NCBI GenBank assembly: GCA_011037195.1
Contig: JAAEAF010009047.1
Coordinates: forward strand, 1-64,000
Source: Triatoma infestans
Lineage: Eukaryota; Arthropoda; Insecta; Hemiptera; Reduviidae
Direction: 5' to 3'
Length of the DNA: 64,000 nt
Below the pieces are notes generated by a model. It had not been told where the DNA came from and made no database searches. It worked only from the letters and a program-made list of their open reading frames with translations. Position 1 is the stretch's first letter. Every line of letters begins with the position of its first letter. The translations under genes were made by a program, and so were the position numbers. Of the stretch, positions 10,504-21,800 are shown in pieces.

Positions 10504-11747
10504 CTGGTGTGAAACACTCACACAACATTCTCTTATTCCAGTTTTCAAAATTATAATTGACAAATTTTATAGTTTGTGTACCAAATTTAATGAAATTCGT
10601 GGAAAAACTGTTCAGTAAAAGCGCACTTCCGGTTTATTAATTTCCTTGAAATTCGGAATTTTGGCCATCTATTTATTTCTAATTAATTTTCTTTGGATAA
10701 TAGAATTGTATAATCAACTATGATAGCACTTCAGGGAAATACATAACCCCACCCACCACCCCTAAAAGTGCCCTTAAATGAATTTTCCCAGAAAAACATT
10801 TTAAATAAAAGTTGGAGATCTTTGTATGTTTAATTTATATAAGAAGTTTCAACCGTCCTTCAAACTAACACATCCTTTTCCTTTCTTTTTAGTTTCAGAT
10901 ATGCCTATAAAGTCCCTCGCCTAGTCGTAACCTTCAAAAATCCGTCCGTCATTCCTGTGTTACTTGTAATCTATAGAATTTCAGTCGTATGAGTGATTGG
11001 CCCATAGCAACCTATCCTGATGGAGGGGCTGCCTCCTTCTGGCTACCAGGCTAGCCATATCACCTTAGGGACGGTAACCCTAAGTTGTGTACTGTCTGTA
11101 CCTTGTCTGTAGTGTGGGAGTGTTTGTGGATATGTTTAGTATACTGTTCTGGTGAGTGTGCATGGTGTACTGAACTCAGGTTAACCCGTAGGGTCGCTAC
11201 TCCCCAGGTAACTGCATGCAACAGTTACCCCTTGCGGGGCCGGTGGATGAGCTGCTGAGAGAACACAGGCTAAGATGGTTTGGGCACATGATGAGGATGG
11301 ACGCAGGCCGTATAGCGAGAACTTGTTTTGAGGCTAAGATGCAAGGTCAAAGAGGCAGGGGCAGACCGCGCACTACATGGGAAGGGATAGTGAGAGAGGA
11401 TTTCAAAAAGAAGAACTTGGATTGGAGAAGGAATAGAAAGTTGACTGAGGATAGGGATAGTTGGAAAGCTTTAGTGAAGGCACCTCGACACTGAAAGGTA
11501 AACGAGGAATGATTAAGAAGAAGAAGAAGAAGTTTCAAGGGAAACGTCAGAGCCATTTTTTTAAGAAAATCGCGAAAAAGTGAAAAAAAAAAAATCATTT
11601 AGTAAAGTGGTAAAAGTAAACGCACTTCCGGTTATACGATTTTTTTCAAACTCAAAATTTCAACAACATATTCAATTCTAATTAATATTATTTAAATGAC
11701 AGAATTGTTATAATAAACTGAAATAGCATTTTAGATGAAAAGCTAAA
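10504..11747 (+). mobile_element. Family X repeat split by a LINE
   Basis: The left piece is 10504-10852 and the right piece 11527-11747. Removing 10853-11526 and one copy of AAGAAGTTTCAA restores a continuous X sequence through the first internal unit into the second. The copy is then truncated at about 11744. It lacks the (CA)n tract and 3' hairpin. Confidence 0.85.
10853..11526 (+). mobile_element. RTE-like LINE insertion with ORF2 C-terminus
   Basis: The insert has a 12-bp target duplication, AAGAAGTTTCAA (10841-10852 and 11527-11538), and an (AAG)n tail, both marks of target-primed reverse transcription. An open frame at 11216-11491 reads LRWFGHMMRMDAGRIARTCF, then RGRGRPRTTWEGIVREDF and DRDSWKALVKAP. 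This is the well-known C-terminal tail of 'endonuclease-reverse transcriptase' LINEs (the LRWFGH...RGRPR...W text). About 360 bp of non-coding sequence precedes it, with no RT domain between. The copy is therefore either internally deleted or a short derivative keeping both ends of a longer LINE. A decayed longer relative is at 50335-51892. Confidence 0.8.
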
Positions 11748-12204
11748 AATATTATGTAAACACAAAAGAAATAAAAATTGAACAAAAAAAAAAAAATAGA
11801 AGTGTAAATAAAATTCAGTGTATGTATATATTTTATTTATTTTAAGTTAATATATTTTAGAAAAATCTTTATTTTTTATTGGTTATTATCATAATTAATT
11901 TTGATTTTTATTGTTTTCTCAGCGCAGATCTCGACAGACGGATTTTCCATGTTTAAATGTGTTATTTTTTTTTATTTTTTTTTTTTTTGCTATTTTGCAA
12001 TCAATGTATACTTTATGTTTTTTCTAAATAAACACATTTCTATTCTATATGTTCCATAAAACACCATATCATAAAACACAATAAAAAATTGGAAGCGTTT
12101 ACAGTAAAATATAACATATCGCAAGTAATATTCCCCTCGTATAATACAAGATTTTTTCATCTCTTCCGGTACCAAATAATGTATTTTACGTTCTAAGTAA
12201 TTAC
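11748..12204. other. AT-rich spacer
   Basis: Poly-T and poly-A tracts with no recognisable element or gene. Confidence 0.5.
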
Positions 12205-12735
12205 ACTCCTCCCTGGAACTTATGAAATATATACAGACGGATCAAAACTTAATAATAAGATTTTGGATACGCTATCTATGATCCTAGGACAGAATATACA
12301 AAACTGATTTCTCTTTCCCGAAATACGCTTCTATATTTCTGGCAGAATTGATTGCAATAAAGAGAAACTTTTAAATGCACACAGTCTCTAATGGCGCAGA
12401 ATAATAACAATGATTAGTGACAGCCAGCCAAAGTTGTCTAGAAAAATTAATAAGGGAAAACTTTTATTAATGAAAAACAGTTTATTTCGAGGGAAATGGC
12501 CAAATATCTCTACGAGGGGAAAGAAACAGGAGAAAATGTGCACCTTGCTTGGGTTAAAGCACACTGTGGCCATCATCCTATATATATATATATAAAAAAA
12601 AAAGACGATAGCTTAGCTAAAGAGACAAAAATTAATGACATCCCTATAGAAATCAAATTGATGCAACCGAGTTTAACGGATGGATTTGGAAAGAAATAAA
12701 TGGCAAGTTGCTAGATCAATATAGGGTCCTCTGAA
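12205..12735 (+). pseudogene. RNase H domain relic of a retrotransposon
   Basis: Shifting frames recover a ribonuclease H domain in order: TYEIYTDGSKLNN (first catalytic Asp), then GYAIYDPRTEYTKLISL, MISDSQ (third acidic position), ENVHLAWVKAHCGHHP and DSLAKE. The usual 'G.GNE.AD' segment between the last two has been replaced by a (TA)n/A-run at about 12581-12602. Several frameshifts and stops show it is dead. The 'WVKAHCG' variant differs from the 'WVPGH' LINEs elsewhere in the window, so this is a separate family. It could come from a LINE or an LTR element. Confidence 0.7.
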
Positions 12736-12959
12736 AAGGAAAGACATTTATTAAAGTATTTTTTTCCTTTGATGTATCATCAATTATAGTCTTATATATA
12801 ATGAGGTGAGTAAACCAATAGCCATTCTTATTAGTAGGAACGTTTTTGTTGCTACCACCTATATTATATTAAGTTACATTAGAAGCTTTTTTATTGTCAT
12901 TATTATTACAATGGCAATTATTTGCCACAAAAATAATACAGCTGATATAAGGACCATTA

Positions 12960-14100
12960 CATGTATATATATAAAAATTCAGCATCCGTATGTTTGTGGC
13001 GGCAAATCTCAAAAAGTAGTCGCTGGATTGACTTGAAATTTTTACATAACGTTGCATTTCTATATAAGAGTGTTTATATATACTTTCTATTCCGAAGTTC
13101 CCCGGAAACGAGAAATTCCGAGCGTTTCGCGAGTTTGGCAGAAATAAACAGACGCAGACGCGTTGCGATGGAGGCGCGCTCTCTGAACCTCTTTCTCAAC
13201 TACTTATAAGTACCTCTCACCGCCACCAGTCTTGAAGTACCTCACACCAGTCTCGCGCAAGACATGGTGTTCCGAAGCATCAAAACAAATTATCAAAATC
13301 CAGCATGGTTAAACGGAAGAGCCATTCTATCGGCTAAAAATTTCGACGTACTCGATATGAACAACATCATTCTAAACAGAATCGCAGGTGAAACAGTGAC
13401 ATTCAAATTTTTACTGACTCCGTGATGGACCAAAGTGAAGTTGTGAATTTTCCAACGGAATTTTCTTAATTCACTCGATGTTCCCGGATTACCACCACAC
13501 ATTCTGAATTTGAAAATTGGAGTGGCAATTATATTACTCCGAAACATCAATCAGCCAAAGTTATACAAACTTATATGAATAGTAGTTAAAAAATTGATGA
13601 ATAATCAATTGAACAATTGAAGCAACAATTCTCCTTGGACCTCATAAAGGTGAAGACGTACTCCTTCCACTCATGCCGACAAATATGGCGTTCAAGTTCA
13701 AGTGACTTCAATTTCCAATACGCCTTGCGTTCGCTATGACTATCAATAAAGCACAAAGACAATCTTTGCAAGTGTGCAGTTTGAATTTAGAAAACGAATG
13801 CTTCTCTCATGGGCAATTATATGTCGCATGCTCCAGAGTCGGTATACCATCTGATCACTATGTTTATGCAAAAAACAGACAAACAAACAATGTAGTCTAT
13901 CCACTAGCTTTACAATAAAAAAACACTTTTAGTTTAAAATATTTTTTCTTTCTTTCCTTTCAGTTCACAGCAACGCAAGGTAGGGTATTAAATTGAATGT
14001 GTTTTCTTGCTGAATCTATGTTAACTATAATACTTCTATTTACTTCCCTAATAATTAAAATCAGACTGAGCCACAGCGAAGCGTGGCCGGGTTTAGCTAG
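12960..14100 (+). mobile_element. Helitron remnant with canonical 3' end
   Basis: The 3' end is textbook: a GC hairpin (GCCAC at 14070-14074 pairing with GTGGC at 14083-14087), a ten-base gap and the terminal CTAG at 14097-14100 followed by T. The 5' zone (about 12960-13150) has the AT-rich start, the 'GGCAAATCTCAAAAA' type leader and a Helitron-like GC-rich stretch. The exact 5' terminus (TC) is not visible, so the left boundary is approximate. Of the Rep-helicase only the helicase C-terminus remains, so most of the protein is deleted. Confidence 0.85.
13281..13918 (+). pseudogene. Helitron PIF1-like helicase C-terminal pseudogene
   Basis: The decayed text runs QNPAWLNGRAILSAKN, then [20 protein letters not shown] and [12 protein letters not shown], then FAMTINKAQRQSLQ and SHGQLYVACSRVGIPSD, and ends YPLALQ with a stop. 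These are the last helicase motifs of the Rep/helicase, which unwinds DNA during rolling-circle transposition. The final ~60 codons are open (13736-13918). Upstream parts need at least one frameshift and read through stops near 13424-13440 and 13580-13620. 'TINKAQRQS' has R where families normally have G (SQGQS/SQGQT). The gene is not functional. Confidence 0.85.
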
Positions 14101-14384
14101 TAATTTATATAATAGTACATAAATTGGTCAGCAACAAATCTCTAAAATTGTTCAACATGTCATTTCCCCCAGAATGTGGAACATATAATTATGAAATGTC
14201 ATCGTTATGTAACGATAGTGATATTTTGTTGCAGAATATTAAGGATGATGCTTTACGTCCAATTAATTTTGAAAGAAGTGTTTCAGCAGGTTATATAATG
14301 GTATATAAAAAGTGGTATTTCGATTTATGGACGGCACACTGGTGTTCATAATCAAATTTTATATTTTAATTTATTTGGTTGGAT

Positions 14385-14650
14385 GTAGTGTAGTGTAGTG
14401 TAATGTGGTTGGTTGGTTGGTTTGTTTGTAGTGTGGCACGAACGATTTGTATGTGTGTATGTTGTTGCACGAGTGGTATTAAAAGGGCTTATTAGTATGT
14501 AAGTTTTAGTGAGGAGAGATCATTAGATTAAAATGAATATATTATCTCTAAATGAATTTAAATACTAATATTTACATTTGCCATATCACAATAACGAGAT
14601 TATAAATATATAGAAACTCTCTTAAACAAACATTTTCAAATTAAACACTT
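14385..14650 (-). mobile_element. Diverged LTR1-like fragment
   Basis: The order of blocks (GCACGAGTGGT, AAAAGGGCTT, AGTATGTAAG, ATATATTATCTCT, ATATCACAATAACGAGATTATAA) matches the minus-oriented LTR1 at 24836-25345 but with clear divergence and a GT-rich expansion at the left. No duplication can be identified. Confidence 0.4.
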
Positions 14651-14837
14651 ATTGGCACATTGAACTTAAAATGAGAGAGTAAACTTCTGAATGCAACAAA
14701 TGTTACTAATTGAATTCTGAAATAATACTAATGAAATAATGCGCCTCAAACAATGCTACTCTGTCCCAGAGAGAGTATTTCACTTGTACGTAAGTGAAAA
14801 TAATAAAAATCTATCTTAATTATTAATTTAAATTATT

Positions 14838-15052
14838 GGGGCGGGTGTTGGTGTAGTGGTTATGAGCATGGACTTGTAAGTGGGAGGACCCAAGTTCGAG
14901 TCCAGCATATAACTAAATTTTATATTTGTTTTTAAAAATGTTATTAGTAAAGTAAGTGCTTTCGCCCCCGTCCACGACGCCTAATTTGGTAGTTGGACGT
15001 TAAGCCAGCCTGAATAAATAGGCATTACTTTACTTTACTTTACTTTTTTTTT
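14838..15052 (+). mobile_element. tRNA-headed SINE with 17-bp target duplication
   Basis: The head has a Pol III A box (TGGTGTAGTGG) and B box (AGTTCGAGTCC at 14893-14903). A body follows with the CCGTCCACGACGCC and GGTAGTTGGACGTTAAGCC blocks and a (TTTAC)n tail. It is flanked by a perfect 17-bp duplication (14821-14837 and 15053-15069), so the insertion is well defined and fairly young. An inverted relative is at 50071-50275, and the element at 47368-47596 shares its 3' half. Confidence 0.88.
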
Positions 15053-15069
15053 TATTAATTTAAATTATT

Positions 15070-16324
15070 ATAAATGAACTTTGATATTTCTGTATACATA
15101 TAGTGTTTCTTTTATTTACATAATAATGAATTCAACGGAATATGATTTGTTTACTTTCCAACCGTGAACTCAATAGGTTTTTAATTAATTCATAATTTAT
15201 TGTTATTATAACCTTTGACTGTAATCACAAATTAAAGCTGTGGGCACTGATCCCGTCTGTTTGTTTTGTTTTTTTTGGAAAGGGTTGTGTAGGTGTAGTT
15301 TATTTAGCAATCAGCACCCATGGGCGGTTTAAGGGTAGTAGATTAAGCTTTGGTAAGCAATCAGTAAATAAAGTTAGCCACAAATGCTACAGTTGTATGA
15401 ATTCAGCATATATATATCAAACATTAAAATCAAACTATTCTACCTAGGGTATGGATTGAACGGAAAATATAAACCAGAAATATCTCTCTGAGAGTATAAT
15501 CAATCAATTCAAATATGGAAATAATTTTGTGTTTATTTACAGTTTATATAAACAGTACTAAGTTTATTGTATGTTAGGTTAAGCATATTAATAAATTATA
15601 AATCATACATCCTAAATAATCAAATTAAGATCCTACCTAAATATTGCCAATATAATAAAATGTATTTAAATTATATGCTAATTATTAAGGTAGAAAAAAA
15701 AAACACGGAGATAAATAAATACCTGCCTTGATGGCAACTGAGTTTCTTTTAATTCTCATTGGTAACTTTACACACTCAGAACTTTTAGGTAAAGGTTTAA
15801 TAAATGCTATAAACATATAGTATTCTGAATTCCACAAATACGTGTTTGATCGGGCTACCTGTAATATAAATTCCTAAACATATTAATGCAATTTGTAAGT
15901 GATTTGAAATTCAAAAAGTCCAAATTCAGGACGTCAAGTTGAAAGCTGAGCAAATAGCAAGATAGAGAAGTTATTGAAAATGATAAAAGTTCAAGAAGAA
16001 AAGATAAAAAATAAAAGCAAGTAAAGAGTATGCTAATATAGAACAATATAAGGAAAGGAGTCTCTCGCTGAAAGGGAGAACTTGGTGAAGGTAATCAAAA
16101 CGACGAAGGAGACAACAAGAATAAAGTTGGAAAGACAAACAATATGATACTGTGAAATCTAATACATCGATGAAGTTGATAAATTAACAAGGATATTATA
16201 CAACATGATGAAGTTAAAGATTCAGCGGAAGATGAAAGTAAAAACAAAGTCCAATATAAAAACGGAAGTAATAAAATAATATTGATGATAAATCAAGTAA
16301 AATTCTAAGAAAAACAAAATAAAA
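15070..16324. other. Spacer, with a purine-rich stretch
   Basis: No gene is recognised. From about 15895 to 16325 the plus strand is strongly purine-rich, and short frames in it are Lys/Glu/Asn-rich (e.g. KVQYKNGSNK) but repeatedly interrupted. This may be an old coding relic or just composition. Confidence 0.4.
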
Positions 16325-16886
16325 ACGCACTTCCTGTGCGTTCAAACTTGAAATTTCAACAACATATTTAATTTCTAATTAATATTATTTAGATGATAGA
16401 ATTGTGTAATAAACTGAAATAACATTTTAGAGTACAACCTAAGCTCACCCGTCCCCCCCAAAAAGAAGTGCCTTTAAATGCATTTTCCCGGAGAAATATT
16501 TCAAATAAAAATTATAGATCTTAATATGTGTCGTTGATATACCAAGTTTAAAGAAAATCGTAGGAGCCATTTTTGAGAAAATCGCAAAAACGTAAAAAAA
16601 ACTAACTAGTAAAGTGGTACTTCCGGTTGAGGGATATTGACAGATAATGCAACGTCAGATCCCATGGTGATACCCAAACAGAATATCAAGTATGATTTTC
16701 TCCAGCTTTTCATTTTTGAGCTATGCTGATCACATACATACACACTGAGACTTATTTGTTAAAAACCACTATTTTGGACTCAAGAGACCTCAAAACTGAT
16801 ATTTCCGGTGAAAACTCGATATCGAAAATTTGACACGATTACAATTAAATACTTCCGCTTACTAGAGGAGTAAAAGAAAGTAAAAA
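16325..16886 (+). mobile_element. Family X repeat, 5' truncated
   Basis: The copy begins within the second internal unit at a CGCACTTCC motif and runs to the right end (AGGAGTAAAAGAAAGTAAAAA, with a one-base insertion in the inverted repeat). The (CA)n tract is shortened to about eight bases. Confidence 0.8.
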
Positions 16887-17431
16887 TGAACCAGATCGGA
16901 TAATACGGGTAGCTAATAAAACGCAGCTCGACAGGTAGAAAAGTGAGATCACAGAAATGTTTCGGCTACCATAGATAATGCGATTCAAAAAATGGAAGGT
17001 AAAATGAAGCACTGTACATAATCAGGAAAGAGCGGATGAAACGAATATGGAGTATAACGGTTTGGGAAGAACCTGGATGGTGCGGCCTTGCGGCAATTAA
17101 AATTACTTAAGAATCATCTTTATGAATACATTTATGTGTGATATAATACGTAAATAATTTACATTATGTGTGAATAATTCAGAAAAAGAAGAGACTATAT
17201 TGTAAGAGAAATGTTTTGTATGCGATCTATGTTGAAAGTATGCGGTTGTAATGGGTAGATCTTTGCGAGAAATGATTGAAAAATATATATATATCTAAAG
17301 CATGATTATAATTGAAATATATTTAATATTGATTGCTATTTAGAGCAATCTCAAGCCTGGGTTTTTTTTTCGAAGTTTAGGTAAAAACAATAATGAACAG
17401 TTATGAAGGTAGAGGGAGGAAGTATATATAT
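16887..17431. other. AT-rich spacer
   Basis: No recognisable element up to the TATAT duplication that precedes the LTR at 17432. Confidence 0.5.
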
Positions 17432-17771
17432 TGTAACGCAGCCAGTGATGGCTGCCATCTAGAAGAGGAAGTAGGAACATCAAGTTCTCTTAGTGGCCGC
17501 TAGGAAGCGCTGGCGACGCGCTCTAGTTATTTCTAGAAGGATTGAGAGGATTCTAGAAGATTCCCCCACCGGTATAAATAGTGGGACCGCAGAGAGTTGA
17601 AAGAGTTTTCCACTTACAAACAAAGTGAACTTTTGCGGTTTAAACTGTGAAGTAATTATTATTAAGTATAACAATAAATTGGTGTTTTCTTTATTGAAGT
17701 TTTAGAGTATTTTATCTACATGAACCCACTTAAAACTAGTTGCAGTAGCTAGTTTAGAGGGAAACGTTACA
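17432..17771 (+). mobile_element. Solo LTR, family LTR3
   Basis: The 340-bp unit begins TGTAACGCAGCC and ends AAACGTTACA, with inverted termini TGTAACG/CGTTACA. It is flanked by TATAT on both sides (17427-17431, 17772-17776), though in low-complexity DNA. A TATA box (TATAAATA, 17573-17580) and an AATAAA signal downstream fit an LTR promoter and polyadenylation layout. A second copy, inverted, is at 59599-59990. No internal coding region is attached, so it is a solo LTR left by recombination. Confidence 0.85.
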
Positions 17772-18770
17772 TATATATTAGATCAAATTTTGTAGTGAGG
17801 GGGGGGGGGGGGTCCTGTGTATAGAAAAAAGCAATGCTATCCGTAATTATGTAGTAGTGACGAAGTGCGAAACTCAATCTTCAACCAATGTTTATATGTA
17901 AGTTTATATATGAAATAATTTTAATTAATCAAGTTTTATCTTATATCACACTCATTATAATAAGATATTATTTTGGTTAAATTATATTCATTTATGTATG
18001 ATTATTTTCTTCTTACTTAAACTCAGTGTTAACGCAGTCCCTTTCTATTAGTAATTAGTTAATATGAAGTAATCTTACTTCATAATTTATCAATTATCAT
18101 TGTTACTTTTTGTATACCCTAATAGTATAATTTGTAGGGGTATAATTTGTATACCACCAATATATAAATATTACAGCGTTTATATAATTTGTATAACGTC
18201 TGCGTAAGTAAAGATGTGTTGTGTTCAACTAAGTTTTTTTTTTTGTTTATTATTGGGCAAACTGGATTAGCACTGACGTATTAGGAAAGCCTTACAAGTA
18301 ACAAAACTCTTACATCAATGCTTGCCACATTTGCTTGCCAATTTTGAAAAATCCTATATGTTCAGAGTTAGTGAAAGGAAAAAAAATGAAATCTTATTTT
18401 AGAAAAATCATGTTACAAGCTTCTGCAACGAAATATAGTGAATACTTAATATGTTAGTTACTAGGAATTATTTTTTTGTTTTTGTTTTTTAGTTGGCAAG
18501 CATTGTATTTGACTGCAACGGAGAGAAAGACACAAATTCTGTGTGTAATTTTAAAAATAGAAATAACATTCGGCTAATTCATTATGCTTTTGATAGTTTT
18601 TTAAAATAAAAAAAAAATGTTGCCAACTCAACAATATATATTTACAAATTTTTCTATTTTATTTTTATCTAATTCTACATTTTTAACAATAAATGTTATT
18701 AGATAAATAATAATTATTTCTTATCATAAATTGCTGTGCATCCTAGGACTAGCTGATACAAAAAAAAAAA
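17772..18770. other. AT-rich spacer
   Basis: A G-run (about 17800-17812) and AT-rich sequence. No gene, RNA or repeat match recognised. Confidence 0.5.
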
Positions 18771-19765
18771 TCTGGTGTGAAACACTCCCACAACTTTCTC
18801 TTACTCCAGTTCTCAAAATGATAATTGACAAATTTTATAGTTTGTGTACCAAATTTAATGAAATTCGTCGAAAACTGAAAAAAACTGTTCAGTAAAAGCG
18901 CACATCCGGTTACAATTTCTCTGAAACTCGGAATTTCAGGCCATTATTATTTGAACTAATTATGTTTGGATGATAGACTTGTATAATGAAAGGATAGCAC
19001 TTTGAGGAAAATCTAACCCCACCCTCCCTAAACTGCTCTTAAACGAAATTTCCTCGCATGTTTTAGCCACGTGTCGCTCTGTGACGTTCTGTTTACTATA
19101 CACAGTTTCCAACAAAAATTCGTCAGAGCATTTGAACCGCGTCCCGGGACTAAATTCATTTAGTAAAGTGGTAAAGTAAACGCACTTCCGGTTATCCGAT
19201 TTTTTTCAAACTCGGAATTTCAACAACATATTTAATTCTAATTTACATTATTTAGATGGCAGAATTGTCTAATAAACTGAAATAGCAGTTTAGATGGAAA
19301 CCTAACCCCACCCCCCCCAAAAGTGCCCTTCAGTGCATTTTCCCGGAGAAATGTTTCTAATAAAAGTTGTAGCTTTTTGTATGTGTGGTTGATGTTTGAA
19401 GTTTGAAGAAAATCGTCGGAGCCATTTTTGAGAAAATCGCAAAAAACTAAAAAATCAAACTAGTAAAGTGGTACTTCCGGTTGAGGAATTTTTACAGATA
19501 ACGTACAGTCAGATCCCATGGTGACCTCTAAACGGAATATCAAATTTCAACTTTCTACGATTTTTCGTTTTTGAGCTATGCTGTTCACATACATACATAC
19601 ACACACAAACACACACGGACACACACACACACACAGACCATTTGCTAAAAATCACTTTTTTGGACTCAGGGGACCTCAAAACGGATATTTCCGGTGAAAA
19701 CTCGATATCGAAAATTTGACACGATTACAATACTTCCTCTTACTAGGAGTAAGAGAAAGTAAAAA
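18771..19765 (+). mobile_element. Family X repeat, near full length
   Basis: It carries both subterminal repeats (ACTTTCTCTTACTCC 18793-18807, GGAGTAAGAGAAAGT 19746-19760), which are perfect complements 968 bp apart. The 5' hairpin has one mismatch (CTCCCAC). Between about 19050 and 19165 the first unit is replaced by unrelated sequence (GCCACGTGTCGCTCTGTGAC onward). This is either a small insertion or an independent patch. Confidence 0.9.
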
Positions 19766-19796
19766 TTAAATCATCAATTTTCAAGTTAATTACTGA

Positions 19797-20046
19797 ATTT
19801 TTTTTTTAATTATTATTTAAGGCGTATCAACATCATTGGCGCACGGAGCTTTCTCAGTGCACTGCGGGCCTCCGGATAGTGTTCTCTCGTTACAGACAAC
19901 ACTGTCCATCACAGTTATACTAACAGTTATTTACTGAGCTGTAGAGGCTCCTTGGAAAAAAAAAACTAAGGTAGCAAAGGCTGGATTCGAACCTGGGTTC
20001 TCCGCGTGGGAGTCCAGTACGCTAACCACTTAGCTATTCCCTTCCC
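19797..20046 (-). mobile_element. tRNA-headed SINE (second type)
   Basis: On the minus strand the head reads TAGCTAAGTGGTTAGCG (A box region) and GGTTCGAATCC (B box), then a body with GAACACTATCCGGAGGCC and GCAGTGCACTGAGAAAGC and an A-rich tail. It is flanked by TAATTACTGA at 19787-19796 and 20047-20056. The body block GGAGGCC.GCAGTGCA recurs in the element at 34193-34400, so both use the same 3' module. Confidence 0.85.
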
Positions 20047-20109
20047 TAATTACTGATATTGACATTGTTCACCGTTTAAATTAACTATTGCATATCAGTT
20101 TACAAAAAA

Positions 20110-20768
20110 TCTGATGTAAAACATTCGCATGGACTTTTTCTTAATACAACATACATAGTTACAATTGACGACCAATTGTCGAAATTTCAAGAAAATCGTT
20201 GGAGCCAATTTTGAGAAAATCGCAAAAAAGTGAAAAAATTATTTAGTAAAATGGTAAAGTAAACCTAGAATTTAATAACATATTTAATTCTAATTCATTT
20301 TATTTAGATGATAGGATTGTGTAATAAACGGAAATAGAACATTAGAGGAATACCTAACCCCTACCACTTCCTTAAAAGTGCCCTTAAATGTTTTTTTTCC
20401 TGGAGAAATGTTTCAAATAAAAATTGTAGATATTTTTGTATGTATAGTTGTTATTCCAAGTTTAAAGAAATTCTTTGGAGCCATTTTTGAGAAAATTGCA
20501 AAATAGTGAAAAAAAAAAACATTTAGTAAAGTGGTACTTCCGGTTGAGGAATTTTGACAGATGACCTTCTGTCGGATTCCATGGTGATACCCAGACGTAA
20601 TATCAAGTTCCAACTTTCTGCGGTTTTACATGTTTGAACATGCTGTTCACATAAAAACACACGTACAGACCATTTTTTAAAAACCACTGTTTTGGATTCA
20701 GAGGACCTCAAAACGTGTATTTCCGGTGAAAACATGATATCGAAAATTTGACACGATTACTAGGATTA
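20110..20768 (+). mobile_element. Family X repeat, degenerate and internally deleted
   Basis: The 5' end is altered (TCTGATGTAAAACATTCGCA). The first internal unit is lost, so the leader joins directly to the GGAGCC...GAGAAAATCGC block. The right end stops at CACGATTACTAGGATT, without the hairpin stem. Confidence 0.75.
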
Positions 20769-20889
20769 TTACATGTTTAGTTTTCTTCAATGTTTTTTTT
20801 TTATTGAATCTAAACCAGGGATTAAATATGAGTTATTTTTAAAAAACTAAAAAATTAATTAGCGTTTATAAGCCCCCCCCCCCCCACTT

Positions 20890-21677
20890 AATTCTTTGTT
20901 GTATTTTGGATGAGAGGGTGCGTAACACTAATTTAAAAGGTGTTTGTATCTGTTCGGACAGCCAGGCTGCGTTGAAGGCGCTTAGCTCGTGTGTCTTCAC
21001 TTCCAGATTGGTGTTGGAATGTTCTAAAAGACTGGAAGATCTTTCTTCATTGAAGGATGTGCTTCTTGTCTGGGTTCCAGGTCATATGGGAATCTTTGGG
21101 AATGATGAGGTGGATAGGTTTGCCAAATCAGGCGCCTCTCTCTCATTCATTGGTCCCGAGCCTGCTGTTGGTATGTCTTCTGGCACATGTTTGTTAGGCG
21201 GCTTCCAGACATGGATGACGTCACAGCACTCACGTTATGGATGAGGGGTCCGGACGGAGCTTTGAGTAGCAGGATCCGATGTCTTTCACGGACCTCTCTC
21301 AGGCATCTGGTTGGCTTCCTCACTGGGCATTATGGCTTAAGGAGACATCTCTATACAATGGGACTTATGCCTGACCCCTGTTGTAGAGTTTGTAAGACGG
21401 AGGAGAAAACACCCATGCATCATCTAATGACGGATTGTTTGGGCTGTGAGGAGATTAGGTTTAGGACTTTCGGCCGGAGTAGGATATCGGTAGAGGATCT
21501 TAAGCTATGTACTTTTAAGGTTTTGGTCCGATTTGTTCGGTCTGTGGTGAAACTTAGATGGGTAAAACCTGGGCCTGGACTTTTGTTCCAGACCCAGTAC
21601 TTGTTATTCTTTAGGGGTAGCTATATGGGCCCAGGGAGGCTTTGGATAGCATAGGGGTTTGCCCTCCCCTTCCTTGA
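20890..21677 (+). mobile_element. LINE-C 3' fragment with RNase H and zinc knuckle
   Basis: Frame 1 (20906-21244) reads ICSDSQAALKALSSC, then LLVWVPGHMGIFGNDEVDRF and GPEPAVG, the C-terminal half of a LINE RNase H. A frame change near 21190 continues with LSRTSLRHLVGFLTGHYG, then CRVCKTEEKTPMHHLMTDC (a CCHC knuckle), and the 3' UTR (GGGCCCAGGGAGGCTTTGG). The insertion interrupts a C-rich site. The flanks (ATAAG, C-run, ACTT, at 20868-20889 and 21678-21693) form an imperfect duplication in which the C-run has expanded. It is 5'-truncated. Confidence 0.8.
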
Positions 21678-21800
21678 ATAAGGCCCCCCACTTTAACTAC
21701 TCACTAATTTTAAGTTAAATTTTGCGAAAAATTTTGTACTTTATGAGTTGATAAATGAGAATTATTTTTACTTTCTCTTACTCTTAGTAATTGGAAGTAT

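Noticed and set aside
14124..14351. 75-codon frame following the Helitron
   Set aside because: It begins after the Helitron CTAG end with no recognisable domain. AT-rich chance frame.
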